Below, in pieces: positions 47,701 to 57,700 of a DNA stretch of 64,000 nucleotides. Below the pieces are notes generated by a model. It worked only from the letters and a program-made list of their open reading frames with translations, had not been told where the DNA came from and did no database searches. Position 1 is the first letter of the stretch, and every line of letters begins with the position of its first letter. The stretch comes from Rhea pennata. Lineage: Eukaryota; Chordata; Aves; Rheiformes; Rheidae. The position numbers and the translations under genes were made by a program. The stretch is from NCBI RefSeq assembly GCF_028389875.1, contig NC_084671.1, positions 26,195,083-26,259,082 on the forward strand, given 5' to 3'.

Positions 47701-48796
47701 TTCCTTTTATTTTATACTTTTGCTTTTGCAGTGGTATCAGCTCTTAACAAGGCCTGGTGTGTGAATTGCTTCTCCTGCTCCACCTGCAACATCAAGCTTA
47801 CACTGAAGTAAGTGAGTGCTTATGGTTGGGCCATTGTGAGACATTTTGCCCCTAAGACAGGATATCAGCTTGTGGCAGCTATGAGCCAGGGCCTCTCTAA
47901 GGGGCAGTGTGTTGTAATGTGCTACTGATAAGCTAATCAGTAATGCCTTTTCTCTGTAGGGGCTTTTAGATTCCACTGATTTCAGAACTAAAAGGGAGCT
48001 GGGAGCCACCAGCCTCTAATTTATTTGCCTTCATTAATCTATTCTGTGGGAAGGTTGGGTCAGGGAAGAACTCATTAAGCGGTACAGAAGGAAGGCTCTA
48101 AACTTTAAAGGGACTACCTGTCCTGAAATACCTGCAGTTTCCATCTCTTTTGTCTGGATACTTTCCTCATTGATAATACTGAAAAATTGCTTAAGTTATT
48201 CTGAAGGAAAATGTTACACTGGTTGCCTCAAATAAGTAGAAGAGGGCAAAAAACAAGGCAATCCTGCATTTCCCTTTCTTGGGTTCAAGTCCTTACCCTA
48301 TAATATGCTGGTTTGGTCCCACTGGTCTTGTATATGAAGGAGCTTTAATTCATCACAAAGAGGTGCTTTGAAGTGACATTTCCATTCTAAGATAACAACA
48401 TTATTATTCTAGGCTGTTACATATAAATGCATTGCAAAATCTCACTCCTTATTAAAGTAGCAGTACCAGAGGCCCCAGTTCCCTGATGAAAATCTCATCT
48501 CTGTACTTGCATGACCAGATGAGGAAGTGAACTGACTTATACATGCAGTAGAAAGCAAACAACTGCATTTATGTGTACATACGCAGACTTGATTAAGTCA
48601 GGCATATAGTTTGCGAATATTATTTTAATAGCCATTTTGTTTCTAAAGGAATAAGTTTGTGGAATTTGACATGAAGCCGGTATGCAAGAAATGCTATGAA
48701 AAATTCCCTCTGGAGCTGAAGAAGCGTCTGAAGAAGTTGTCTGAGCTGGCATCCAAGAAATCACATCCCAAAGCTTTGGATTTAAACTCTGCTTAA
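17786..48796 (+). CDS. LIMS2: LIMS2 (PINCH-2), five-LIM focal adhesion adaptor, complete (10 spliced exons)
   Basis: LIMS2 binds the ankyrin repeats of integrin-linked kinase through LIM1 and, with parvin, forms the ILK-PINCH-parvin complex at integrin adhesions (family knowledge). Exons: 17786-17796, 32925-33084, 34100-34166, 34557-34677, 44688-44837, 45716-45866, 46585-46677, 47497-47545, 47732-47807 and 48649-48796. They join in frame to 341 residues, the length of human LIMS2 isoform 1. The start [18 protein letters not shown] matches it closely. LIM1 ligands are C15, C18, H37, C40, C43, C46, C64 and D67; LIM2-LIM5 start at C76, C140, C198 and C257. LIM5 has Cys277 where His is usual, as in the family. 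The tail is basic ([14 protein letters not shown]) and ends DLNSA. LIMS1 is the close paralogue; synteny with GPR17, WDR33 and MYO7B favours LIMS2. Confidence 0.97.
18462..18484. repeat. perfect 10-bp inverted repeat, 3-nt loop
   Basis: AGGCTATCTT, then TTT, then AAGATAGCCT. It is a short hairpin just beyond the LIMS2 CpG island with no known role. Confidence 0.85.
28958..29531 (-). mobile_element. CR1 LINE, 5'-truncated, antisense, with intact reading-frame tail
   Basis: The plus strand opens with catagaatcatagaatca, the reverse complement of the ATTCTATG repeats that terminate bird CR1 elements, so the 3' end is at 28,958 and the element points left. Reading minus from 29,508 gives 156 codons of the CR1 ORF2 C-terminus ([55 protein letters not shown]). 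The 5' end is truncated near 29,531. The tail frame is uninterrupted, suggesting relatively recent insertion. Only the last fraction of the element is present, so it cannot move on its own. Confidence 0.95.
32925..33084 (+). CDS. LIMS2: LIMS2 coding exon 2 (LIM1, first part)
   Basis: Acceptor is tggtccag and donor gtgagg. It encodes (S)[18 protein letters not shown] through PDGLFYE, containing LIM1 zinc ligands C15, C18, H37, C40, C43 and C46. It has an internal ATG five bases from its start that could act as an alternative start with other first exons. Confidence 0.96.
33085..34099 (+). other. LIMS2: LIMS2 intron 2
   Basis: About 1.0 kb, AT-rich, with a perfect 12-bp inverted repeat at 33,499-33,528 and an A-rich local repeat (attaaagcaaa units) near 33,775-33,812. 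Confidence 0.85.
33499..33528. repeat. perfect 12-bp inverted repeat, 6-nt loop
   Basis: Arm CCTGTTCTTTTT, loop TGTTAG, arm AAAAAGAACAGG. Lies in LIMS2 intron 2. Confidence 0.9.
34100..34166 (+). CDS. LIMS2: LIMS2 coding exon 3 (end of LIM1, start of LIM2)
   Basis: Acceptor is gttcacag and donor gtaaga. It encodes [20 protein letters not shown] and ends in ECG with a split Gly codon. It supplies C64 and D67 of LIM1 and C76 and C79 of LIM2. Confidence 0.95.
34167..34556 (+). other. LIMS2: LIMS2 intron 3
   Basis: A 390-nt intron with donor gtaaga and acceptor ttttgtag. Nothing else was seen. Confidence 0.85.
34557..34677 (+). CDS. LIMS2: LIMS2 coding exon 4 (LIM2)
   Basis: Encodes (G)[18 protein letters not shown], then the LIM2 ligands H96, C99, C102 and C105, and ends FVKNAGR across the splice. 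Donor is gtgaga. Confidence 0.96.
36329..36351. repeat. poly(T) tract, T23
   Basis: A homopolymer about 540 nt beyond the GPR17 stop on the GPR17-antisense strand, so GPR17 transcripts reaching it would carry A23 internally. Confidence 0.9.
36560..36565 (-). terminator. GPR17: candidate polyadenylation signal of GPR17
   Basis: Reads AATAAA on the minus strand, about 320 nt past the GPR17 stop. It is the first canonical hexamer I noticed downstream. Confidence 0.45.
36888..37922 (-). CDS. GPR17: GPR17, class A G protein-coupled receptor of the P2Y/CysLT-like group
   Basis: GPR17 is a seven-helix plasma-membrane receptor known in mammals from oligodendrocyte precursors, where it restrains maturation. 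Reported nucleotide and leukotriene ligands are disputed. The single coding exon gives 344 residues, against 339 for the human short form. N-glycosylation sequons occur at N13 and N16. TM1 lies near 36-62, TM2 near 71-95 ([13 protein letters not shown]) and TM3 near 110-132. The family's DRF variant of DRY is at 133-135, the conserved disulfide pair is C109/C186, the TM6 FVPYHVNR block is at 253-260 and the TM7 DPVMY motif at 298-302. The C-terminus, [14 protein letters not shown], is identical to the mammalian end as I recall it. An in-frame TGA two codons upstream of the ATG fixes this start within the exon. It is nested antisense in LIMS2 intron 4. Confidence 0.97.
   Translation of the reverse strand: MNGPADTSSLLFNCTNQSIFSLKTSEQCGKETHLENIFFATFYFLDFILAFVGNALALWLFVRDQKSGTPANIFLMHLAVADLSFVLVLPTRLVYHFSGNHWPFGEIPCRLTGFLFYLNMYASIYFLMCISVDRFLAIVHPVKSIKLRRSLYAHLACAFLWVIVAVAMAPLLISVQTTEVNNTTVCLQLYREKASRHALVSLAVAFTLPFVTTVTCYLLIIRSLKSGNRVEKHLKEKAIKMIIMVLVIFLICFVPYHVNRYIYILHYDGTKTSCETQRILALSNRVTSCLTSLNGALDPVMYFFVAEKFREALCNLFCGKRTVMVPQTYEGKTNESSLSAKSEL
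37923..37956 (-). other. GPR17: GPR17 5'UTR part of the coding exon, with splice acceptor
   Basis: On the minus strand, ttctttcag at 37,965-37,957 is a good acceptor followed by 34 nt of leader and then the ATG. An upstream noncoding exon is therefore likely, as in mammals, but I could not locate it. The start context is AAAAATGA with A at -3. Confidence 0.65.
41436..41735. repeat. diverged direct repeat, copy A (LIMS2 intron 4)
   Basis: Shares an ordered set of blocks with 46,190-46,392: tttagtgattta, atttgaaatgc, accatattt, aaacaagc-agata, tcagtatagaag/acac, ctac-taatg and gctaatta. Both copies are in the same orientation. Neither codes for protein. Confidence 0.65.
42780..43070. promoter_or_regulatory. 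candidate intronic cis-regulatory block
   Basis: A G-rich stretch holds an RFX X-box-like gctatggtaac at about 42,839-42,850, opposed GATA motifs (ttgataa at 42,935-42,941 and ttatca at 42,946-42,951) and an E-box cagctg near 42,980. The density of recognisable motifs is higher than in the surrounding intron. Function and target (LIMS2 or GPR17) are inferred only. Confidence 0.3.
44688..44837 (+). CDS. LIMS2: LIMS2 coding exon 5 (end of LIM2, LIM3)
   Basis: Acceptor is caactag and donor gtatgt. It encodes (R)[18 protein letters not shown], then LIM3 with C140, C143, H160, H163, C166 and C169, and ends in a split Gly codon. Confidence 0.96.
45605..45631. repeat. perfect 13-bp inverted repeat with 1-nt centre
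   Basis: Arm AAGTTTAGTCTTT, centre C, arm AAAGACTAAACTT. It ends 84 nt before the LIMS2 exon 6 acceptor. Confidence 0.92.
45631..45670. repeat. 20-bp tandem duplication next to the exon 6 acceptor
   Basis: Two adjacent copies of ttcatctcagayattaaa, starting at 45,631 and 45,651, with three mismatches over the 20-bp unit. They abut the preceding palindrome and cover the region expected to hold the branch point. Confidence 0.9.
45716..45866 (+). CDS. LIMS2: LIMS2 coding exon 6 (end of LIM3, start of LIM4)
   Basis: Acceptor is tattttcag and donor gtgagg. It encodes (G)[19 protein letters not shown] and [19 protein letters not shown] up to HVE. LIM4 ligands are C198, C201 and H218. Confidence 0.96.
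46190..46392. repeat. diverged direct repeat, copy B (LIMS2 intron 6)
   Basis: The partner of 41,436-41,735, shorter by several small gaps. By eye the aligned core around atttgaaatgc/accatattt is roughly 70% identical. It may be two copies of an old dispersed element or a local duplication of a noncoding element. Confidence 0.65.
46383..46411. repeat. perfect 12-bp inverted repeat, 5-nt loop
   Basis: Arm TAATTAAGCATT, loop AGAAG, arm AATGCTTAATTA. It sits at the right end of repeat copy B in LIMS2 intron 6 and contains homeodomain-type TAATTA cores in both arms. Confidence 0.9.
46585..46677 (+). CDS. LIMS2: LIMS2 coding exon 7 (LIM4)
   Basis: Acceptor is ttttacag and donor gtaagt. It is 31 codons, [20 protein letters not shown] to CETHYNQ, with C224, C227, C245 and H248 completing LIM4. 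Confidence 0.96.
46678..47496 (+). other. LIMS2: LIMS2 intron 7
   Basis: An 819-nt intron, AT-rich, with no recognised feature. Confidence 0.85.
47497..47545 (+). CDS. LIMS2: LIMS2 coding exon 8 (start of LIM5)
   Basis: Acceptor is ctgtgtag and donor gtaaga. It is 49 nt encoding [16 protein letters not shown] plus one base. It gives C257 and C260 of LIM5. Confidence 0.95.
47658..47689. repeat. perfect 13-bp inverted repeat inside the 186-nt intron 8
   Basis: Arm ATTTGAATTTGGA, loop TACAAA, arm TCCAAATTCAAAT; the outer loop bases can also pair. It ends 43 nt before the exon 9 acceptor, immediately upstream of or over the likely branch-point region. Confidence 0.92.
47732..47807 (+). CDS. LIMS2: LIMS2 coding exon 9 (LIM5)
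   Basis: Acceptor is gcttttgcag and donor gtaagt. It encodes (V)[18 protein letters not shown] and NIKLTL plus two bases, with C277, C280, C283 and C286. Confidence 0.96.
47808..48648 (+). other. LIMS2: LIMS2 intron 9
   Basis: An 841-nt intron ending ttctaaag. Nothing was recognised inside it. Confidence 0.85.
48649..48796 (+). CDS. LIMS2: LIMS2 terminal coding exon
   Basis: Encodes (K)[19 protein letters not shown], a Lys/Leu-rich helix and the end KALDLNSA, then TAA at 48794-48796. C305 and C308 complete LIM5. Confidence 0.96.
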
Positions 48797-50522
48797 ACAG
48801 GTCTGTCAATCTGCTGACTGCACTCTTACAGTCATGAATTGCTACTCGCAGCAACTCTTGACCACAGAGGGAATTGTTAAGAAAAAATGAACCAAAGACA
48901 AGTAGTACCTTCCCCTGCTTCTGCTAATGTAGCTTGAATCTTGACTATCCCTTTTCTCAAGCAACTGTCTATTAACACTGTCAGGAAGAAAAATCTGATT
49001 TCTTCTTCAGCAGTTCACAGGCTGGTTGTTAATTTGTTAATAACAACTTATTCTGCCTTTGAATTGTATGCAATTTTTTCTTCCTCAGTTGAACCATAGT
49101 TCTCTCTCCATTCCTCTTACAGTCTAAGGAACTTGGAAACAATGATTAGGTGTAGGGGTGGAGGAAATGTATGGTTAGCTCTTTTTTGGTTAAAGTACAG
49201 AAGTTTCTCCTTTAGTCGTGCATGAAGAAGTTTTATTTTTTAAATCTGTAGGCAAATACTCTGAAAACTGCCACACTTTGCTACATACAGAATGTACTGG
49301 TCTTTGCCCAGATTCCTATTGAGCATGCACTGACACTATACAGTCCTACTGGTTAGCAGGTTTACTGGATGAACCCAGAGGCCAACGATTATGGCCTCTG
49401 CACTGTCTACTTATCTAGCTCCAGACCAGTGTTGAGGTAGGACAGCTGAAGAACTTTGCTGCTTCCCTATTCAGCAGTAAGAGGATTTCAATCTCCATGG
49501 CCATGTCAGCCTCTTCAGAATTGTTGGACTTTCCTTAAGCAGGAGGTGGTTATGGGAAAGGACAAATTTTGTTAGGAACTAACTCTATAATTTTCTCAAT
49601 CTGTTCTCTACCCCACCATGGGCACTAGAACTTTGAGTGGACAGCACAATGTGTGTCCTACCCAGTGGCACAGCTGGCACTTCTTGATGTAGTGTAGCTG
49701 GAGCTCTGATTGTTCTTTTGCATAGTGAAATCCAGTTGATAATACAGTACTAATTTAAGCAGTTCAATTTCACATTCAGTCCTTTCCACTTTATTTGAAA
49801 GGTGAGTATGCCTTCTGAAGTCACTCTCGAGAAAGCCCAATGATGTGAAGGTGTTTCTAATATTTACAGTTTTTAACAAATGCAGTCTCATGCAGAAAAA
49901 GCAGAATTTTTTTTCCTAAAACTTTAACCCAAATAAGAGTTCCCATCTTTCTTCTTAAGATCTGAGTGTACTTAAAGGGAAGACCTCAGACATGAACCCG
50001 TAAATTTTAAGAATACGTTTTTGCCTAAAAGTTTCCTTCTGCTCTGTAGTTTTGCCTATCACTGGTACAGTTTCACTGCTTCTACTCTCTCTGCTAGTAT
50101 AACCCCCAGGTGATGAGAAATTTATTAGTTTTAAACATTCTCAGTACTTCTTTAGTTGTGAGCCATCAGCAGAGCTGTTCCTAGGTCCACCCGTTTTGTA
50201 TAATCATGGTGAGCTTCTGAGACTTATGGAGGCATTTCGCATGGTTTCTTGTGCTGAACTAATCAGAGCAGCCTGAAAATCTGTTTCCCTGAACAGCAGG
50301 AGAATGTGCTAGCCCTTTTTACATGGTGGACAGGATTGGAAGGCACTGGAGTACTTCTAGCCCTTGCATGATTTCTATCTCCTATAAAGTGGATAGTTTA
50401 CTAAGTCAAATGAACACAGCAGTTGGGCTTTACTCTGCAGCCCCAGGTGAGTTAGCCAGCAAGATGTTAAAGCTTCCTCACTTTTTCTGTATGTGAGCAG
50501 CAACTGAATTGGTCAAAATCTG

Positions 50523-50528
50523 AATAAA
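50523..50528 (+). terminator. LIMS2: proximal AATAAA candidate for LIMS2
   Basis: A canonical hexamer about 1.7 kb past the stop, followed by T-rich sequence (ttttcctcactgtg). Confidence 0.35.
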
Positions 50529-51882
50529 TCTTAAAATTTTCCTCACTGTGATCACACTCTGCCCAGATCAGGTCTAAACAAGGTAATAGCTAAAGTACAG
50601 ATATCTACTAGCATGCTTGCTGTAGCTGCTACCCATGAAACTGCACCAGTGATGTCACAGCAGTGGTGGGAAATTCTGGTTAACTATGTGCAGATGAGAA
50701 TTCCAAATGCAAGAACATATCTTAGATACTGGCTATCATAATTCAGATTTCCTTCAGCTACCTTGCTTTTTGCTGTCATAAGTTATCATAAGCATTTAAC
50801 TGAGATATTCAGCATCCACTATAACATTTGGGAGGGGAGATGGGCTTTAATCAAAGGTAGAACTCTTCCTTCCTCTTGTGACCAATCTGCACTGTAGATT
50901 ACACCAATATTAGCTTTTCTTGTCACTGCTTTAGGAGAGCATATGGCTAGTTCCTGTTCTTTTGCTAGCCTTTAAATGGTCTTTCAGACAAAGGCACATA
51001 GAGCAGCATGGCTTTTAGTGCAGTAGCGTGTGGTCACTACAAGAACCAGTCTTGTAAGCCTATTCTTTGGCACTTGGTTTGTAGAAGAAAGCACAAAAAC
51101 TACTGACCAAGACACAGTTCATTATATTGTATAGATTCTTCTCTGCGTAAAGCATGCAGCTCTGTTCCTATAATCTTAGTTACAGGCCAAGCCTAATGCC
51201 AAATCTGAGCAGCTGTATATCTTCAGCTTTCTGGAAGGATGGTGGAGGAACACACAGCAGTATTACCCACTTACAAGTATGGAAAGACTGTGCAGCTACA
51301 GACAATAGTATTCTTTCAGAGGCCACTCTCAAGCTCAGCAATGAAAAATGCATGTATGTAGAGCTGAATGCAATTATTTTTATATTGCAGATAGAGACTT
51401 AATATGAGTTGGAAATTGAGTAGACCTAGCCTCTGTGTTCAAAGGATAGTTGATACCATTCTCTTTGACAGACTGCTCAGTTCTGTAGGATTTGGATTCT
51501 GTCCTTATCTTCAGAGTATTTCCCAAGACTAGTGATGTTAAAAATCCTTTTAATAGCTGGATAGTGATGTTGCCTTAATGTTTCCTTAATTATTAATTAA
51601 TTTTTGCAGTTATTTTTATTACACTTTGCTGCTCATAGCATGCAGTGCGCAGAGTAACAGTACTGCATATTATTGATGTTCATTTTGTGAGACAGAGGAA
51701 TCGAGCAAATAGGAGAAAAACTTATAAAAAGTTTGAAAAATATGCATCTTTGAGTCTACATTTTTTTAAAAGTAAGTAGAAGGTACTGCAGACTTACAAA
51801 TTCTCCTTAGTGTGCTGATAGGCTAACAGTATTGTTGTAAAGTCAAGATCTCTGTCAGAAATGTAAGCTTAAAGGTGTGTGC

Positions 51883-51919
51883 TTTTTTTTTTTTTTTTTT
51901 TTTTTTGCCTTTTTTTTTC
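51883..51919. repeat. poly(T) tract T24-gcc-T9
   Basis: A homopolymer in the presumed LIMS2 3'UTR. Confidence 0.9.
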
Positions 51920-52619
51920 CATTGCTGTAAACAGACACGGGCCAAATTCATCCTAGATATCACACCACTGAAGAGCATAGATTTACATCAAGGTTGAACT
52001 CGGCTCAGAAGTCTTTCCTTACTAAAAGCTGCTGTCTCATTACATAGTTTTATAGTTTACATTTATATTTATACATACTGAATTAAAATCACTAATATTC
52101 ACTGAGTACACTTGAAAACAGTGATGCTTTTATAAATCACAGTATGTGAAGCTTACTTGTATTCAAATGGTATGTTAATTACTCATTACCTTTCTTTATG
52201 GCAAGCTAATCTGCTCTCTAGGGCTTGAGTGCTGGTCTTCATTTTTACAATCTATGCAATGTAGGCAAATATTGTTCAATCTTCTGTATAGATTTTCTAA
52301 AGTAATGTGTTTTGTGTTGGATTATGTAGACTTCTGTGACTGACCCTTATAATCAGTGGTTGGATAGTAGTGGAACTGATTGCAGAGAAACATGAAACAA
52401 ATGCAGTTTTACTAGTCTGTAAAGCACTATTAAGTGCTGAGGATGCTACAGACTGAGTAAAGGATTCAGCAGCTACTTCTCTGGGTTTAGGCCCTGATGA
52501 GCAGGGCTGGATTCTGCACAGGATGAAGCTGTCATTTTATTACACTTTGCTTGTGCTCTCTAACCAAAACGTGACTGTGGATTAAAATATTGTAATACTG
52601 TACTTGTTCATATTCTTGT

Positions 52620-52625
52620 AATAAA
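52620..52625 (+). terminator. LIMS2: distal AATAAA candidate for LIMS2
   Basis: A canonical hexamer with a GT-containing downstream stretch. It lies about 400 bp from the candidate MYO7B signal on the other strand, so the two genes would converge here. Confidence 0.5.
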
Positions 52626-53038
52626 CTTAACTTTACTACATTTTAAATCTTCACACTAAAAACAAATGTGTAAAAGGCTGTATATTGTATAGTTAAAAAA
52701 AAAACAAAAAACCACACATTCGCAATGGTGAGCCAGAGTGAGTTGCCTAGGAACTACGAGGATTGCCCAAATCTGATTCAGTGCTCTGCTGAATTCAAGT
52801 TTTAGATCTCTGCTGCTTTTATGGTGATGTGTTGGTTGATAATGATGTGCAGAAAGGGGTATCATTCTTTTAGAGGTTATGCCATACAACTTATACTGTG
52901 TATATGAAAAGTGGATGGAATGCTATGATCGTGTATAAACCATACTAAATGTCTGGTAGGTTTAAGTTGCACGGATCTGGAGTGAATACTTACTTTTCTT
53001 GTTGAAAAAGACATCACTATGGCTGATTTTCTACAACA

Positions 53039-53044
53039 TTTATT
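53039..53044 (-). terminator. MYO7B: AATAAA candidate for MYO7B
   Basis: Reads AATAAA on the minus strand, about 1.63 kb beyond the MYO7B stop. Its use is unverified. Confidence 0.4.
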
Positions 53045-54670
53045 TAAAAACCAGAAACAATACATAATGGCTGCAAAATTTCTTTTGTAGAGGTAAGTCT
53101 GGAATGCTTCTCAGCTATATCCAGTTGGATCAGAAATAGGATGACTGAACAACTGAAGCCAGTACTCTCAAAGTTTCCATTGCCAGCAATGGACATTACA
53201 GCAGGAATATCTAATTGCTTGCAAAAGGATCAACTATTCTGACAAGCGTGGCACTCTTTTAGATGCACAAAGTGAGTGGGGCTCTTCTCCCTGCCATGCA
53301 TGTACAACACTCCCATTAGTGTTTGAATTGCGCACACACATATCCAAGGGAACAAAGGAACCATTGTGCATACATTGGCAAGTTAGAGAACCAGCAGAAC
53401 TGCTTTTCCAGCACTGCCAGATCGAATCTCAAGGAACTTGGTGTAAATGCTTTAAGACATGTCCAGGTTTCACTGTGAGCAAAGGAAAGCTCTTCACTGA
53501 GGACCGAGCAGTACTTGCTGTCTGCTGGGGTAAGCATCTAGGTTTACCACCACTACAGTGCACAGGCTTTACAGACTCTGAGCTGCTCCTGTGGGACCCA
53601 AGTCATGTGTTTATGAAGGTCTGTGTGGGGAACAAGTGCTGGATCAAATTTTATCACTCAAATTGACTGATAAACAGGAAATAGAGAAGATCAAGATAAA
53701 TTAAGACTATTAAAATTAGTAACTGACATTCTTTTGTCTCATGAGCGAATGTCTGCATAACTCCAAGCTGAGAACATGTTTATAGAGAAGAATGTCTCTT
53801 TTTTCAACAGATGTCTGTTAGTCTAAGTTTTTCAGTGCTGATTTGCACTGAATAGCACATCTATAACTTGAAAGAGGAGCAATTGAGTAGAAGTAATGGA
53901 CACAAAATCCAGATCCATTTTGGGCTTTGTTTATGCTTACTTGAAACTATATACTAGAAAGCAGTCTTCAGTTTTTGAGTGCATAAAGAAATGTGAAAGA
54001 AAGAAAACCATCTACTCTAAGGCAATGGTAAACCAGCAAACAGCTCACTAGTCTAGTGGCACAAGGGAGTGATTTATGGTGTGACAGTAACTGGCTGTCT
54101 TAGTCTGCTGTAACTTGCAGCACATATCCTAGTGATAAAAGGATGAAAAAAGAGTATCTTACCTTTCAAAGGTGTCTAGTTATCCTGCTACTAAAGGGCA
54201 TTTCTCCATTCTTAGAGCTTTCCATTAGGAGGAAAAAATAACATTACCTTTGTTTGCAAAGATTTATGTATTTGGTAGAGCACATGAAACAAGTAACTTT
54301 CCTCTCCAAAGGAAAAAAGAAAAGAGCGTCTCTCTTCTTAAGATTGGAAGAGACTTAGAATATCAGAAGTTTTCAGATTAGTTTGGGGCTTTTTCTCCTT
54401 GTACATTAGATTAAAATATAGCTAACCTTTCTCTAAATCCAAAGTTTGAATGGAACTTACATACTACATTTAAGAAAGACAAGTTTGAATGATACTTGAA
54501 AGGACATGCTCACTTGAGCTTCTCTTGTAGTATTTCAGCAGCACAGTTCATTCAGCGTGTGATCAGAAGACTGATCATCAAGCTCAGTATTTTTAAAATG
54601 GCATTTCTTCTGGAAGATGAAATTATAGGTAGTTTGGCACAGATAGAGGGCACAGGTCCAATTTCTGCTT
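53045..54670 (-). other. MYO7B: MYO7B 3'UTR (inferred)
   Basis: No coding sequence was recognised. It is assigned to the MYO7B 3'UTR by position between the stop codon and the first clear minus-strand AATAAA. Open frames on the plus strand here do not resemble known proteins. Confidence 0.45.
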
Positions 54671-54754
54671 TCAGGCTGGCAGGTTCTTTTGCCTGTTTAC
54701 AGCATTCATTAACAGGCGTACATAGGATGTTAACAGGTCATCCATTTTGTAACC
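54671..54754 (-). CDS. MYO7B: MYO7B terminal exon
   Basis: Acceptor (minus) is ttctgacag. It encodes [20 protein letters not shown] and ends RQKNLPA, then TGA. It is too short to stand out as an open frame but is unmistakable beside the myosin VII C-terminus. Confidence 0.92.
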   Translation of the reverse strand, partial: GYKMDDLLTSYVRLLMNAVNRQKNLPA

Positions 54755-57700
54755 CTGTCAGAAAAGAAAGAAAAAAATGTAAGTCTTAAAGAGTTCCAGA
54801 AGCAAAACTAACCCATCTTTTCCTACCTGTTTTGTTTTCTTCTTAAGTTCTCTCCTTCTCTATCTTTACGTGCTTATCTTTAAATATTAATACAGTGATG
54901 CTTGCCTGATTCTGTGGACAGTCTGAAAACTATTCTTAAGAAAGGTGGTACCACTCATTCAAAAGTATAAAGTCTTAAACTGATAGTGTTACTACATAGC
55001 TGATCAAAGCATGCACGATGGAAATTCTTGTAGCTTTGTGGCTGAGTGCAGCTTTTTCTTGATGTCTCCGGTAGGTAGAATTTTGATGTGTGGAAAGAAT
55101 TGGGGAAATTACTATTTTTCCTTTTCTCTATCACTTACTTCTTTGCATCAGATGGCGTTATATAGCACTGAACTAGTTCTAAATGGCAGTTATATTGGCA
55201 TAACGGTGCTTTTAGTATCTGCACTATTTTTATTTATGTCTGTTTTGACATCATGGTTTTTATCAGTTCTGGATGTAAAGGAAAAATTAGGGGGCTCTTG
55301 TGTGTAAGTTAACAAAGCTGCTCTTACCAGAGATGTCTCACATAAGATCCGGCTTCCTCGTACTAGGTTTCCTATTGTCATATGAAAATATGTGCTTCCA
55401 CTGCTCCAATTGGAGATTTTATTAAAGGGGTAAACTGTTAAAATATCCTGTAAGGAGAAACAAACCAATATAACTTAGGTGTGCAGCATTTCTCAAATGA
55501 AAACAGACTGTCATATAAGAAAAACTGTAGAATTAGAGCCTATTTTGTCTCCTGCTTCATTTATATGCACAGTGGATCAAGGTAGGTCTTGCATCCATAC
55601 TAGTGGTACACTGTAGTCTCACCAAGCAGATGAAGAGACTTCATTAGCAGTCCTTTCTTTTCATTATGTATTGATTTTTTTTTTAGCATGCTACTATTAT
55701 ATTTACAGTAATATAAAACTCAGTATTTGTTCTTCTGTTAAAAACAAATTGTGATATATGTAAATGCTCTTTGCTTGCAACTTGGTGCATCCAGACTGGT
55801 TGGGTTGGAGGGTTAGAAAGCTTTTAAACACTAAGATTGTAATTGGATATAATTTGTAGACAGCTTGCATTTCTTGCAATGGATTTTCTGTTTGTGAAGC
55901 AGGTTCCCTAGTATACCATCTATCCATCTGCCTTATCCTGATCCTACCACTTTGTCCAGGTCCATCCTGATTACTGTATTTTATTTTTTCAGATATGCTC
56001 TATAGTGTTTTCTTTCCAGTGCAGAAACTACAAAAAAGTGATTTGAGGCAATAACATATTTCTCATTTTCACACAGAAAACAAATAGAGGTTCTCCATCC
56101 TCTCCTAACATTCAGGGAGAAGGTTCTGTTGCTGTCTGTGAATTAGCACAGTCAATTAAAGCCTGCATTAGAACTGCCTATGTAAGGTAGGTGGACATTA
56201 TTTAGTGGACTAGACAGACTCTGAAAAGCAATTGTTACCTTTGTCTTCTGATGTATCACAGAGACTCCTTGCTTGTTGATTGCAATCAGCACAATCTCCG
56301 GGAAATTTGGCTCCGAGGTTTGCTGTAAATGAGCAACAGAGCCAGATAAGCAGAAAAAGTGAAAAATAATCCATGCTAAGTGTACAGTGACCTTTAATAG
56401 AGTCTAGCATTGTTTCTCCTCATTACCAAATTAATGAGCTGAAACTTCAAGCTCTTTCATATTATGTAACTATTGCTAAGGGTGACTTTCTTGCCATAGG
56501 TTGAAGGCTTGAACAACTGTTACATAAAAGCAGAGTCAGATGTGTTAGCTGCCAGGCTATCTGAAAATAGGTTTAATGGTTGGCTGCAAAACTACTCTTG
56601 GAGAGAGGTTAATGAGGAAAAATTAAAGGTACCAAGCAGACATCTACTGCAAAATGAGAGGATTAATACATTTCTGTTCTGAGGAGAAAATCCCCAGAGC
56701 ATGTAAGACTTGACAGCATTTTGTTGTGGATAAGAATGACCAGACAGTTAAGTATCTATATATAAACTAAAAGGCCCCTATCTACTACATAATAGTACTA
56801 TGTATTATAACTGCTATGTCTTCAACAATGTGTATAGCAGCATGATTCCTATGCAGTGTTCTCTGCACTGATTTCCATTGAACAGAAATACTGCCAAGGG
56901 ATTGCTTCTGTATTTGGCAGTTTTTTTCCTTCCAGGAACAACAACATAATCAGTGAGTAATGGGCATAGTTCAGAAAGTGCAAATGGCTCATCTCCCCAC
57001 TTTGAAGGAACTGAGTTTTCCTCAGTAAATGGTGGGAAGCCAGCTTCAGAATGCATCAGCACACAGGTATGGAATTACAGTCAACTGATTTACCCTAGTG
57101 CTGGTCCACTAGCAAAGCCATTCATACAGACTTTTAAACCTACCTTCACCTCAAAGAAGGCTGATCCAAATGTTGGCCACCGGTTTATCATTTTCAGGAA
57201 GGCAATTTTGGCCTCGTCCACAGTTTTTCCCTCATATTTGCTGTACACTGCAGTAATGTTCTGTTCAGGAAAAACGATATAGAGTGTAGTTAGTTGGCAA
57301 TGGGCATTGGCCTTGAGAGCATTAGGCCATCATCAGCAAGGTCAGTTTTGTGCCCACAACAACAGAACAGACATCAAGGAAGATGATAGCAGGGTAAGCT
57401 ATTGTCATTTTCCTGGCACAAGGCTGGTACCTCCTAGTGTTTCTTGCTAATGATTTGGATGAGAGAAGTCCAGGAGCGCAGAGGGATGGATTCCTGGGAA
57501 GAGGGGCAATATGGGATGAAACAAAGTTCAGAGAGCCAATGTTTCAACAGACATTTGCCACATTTTCTACTGAAACCTGTAGAGTGAAGCTTGCTCTGTA
57601 TCTGAAATGGTGGCCAATATGTTCCTCAGTGGATTAAGTGAGAAGTACCTGCTAAACTGTTCCTGCCTTTTGGAAGAGAAAAGAGCCTTTTGCTATGAGC

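Larger units (their letters stand above)
48797..52640 (+). other. LIMS2: LIMS2 3'UTR (inferred extent)
   Basis: About 3.8 kb without coding potential follows the stop, ending near a canonical AATAAA at 52620-52625 followed by TGTGTAAAAGGCTGT. An earlier AATAAA is at 50523-50528. A T24 tract followed by T9 lies at 51,883-51,919. The extent is inferred from signals only. Confidence 0.55.

Noticed and set aside
53319-53666. 115-codon plus-strand open frame between LIMS2 and MYO7B
   Set aside because: Lies in the inferred MYO7B 3'UTR and has no recognisable domain.
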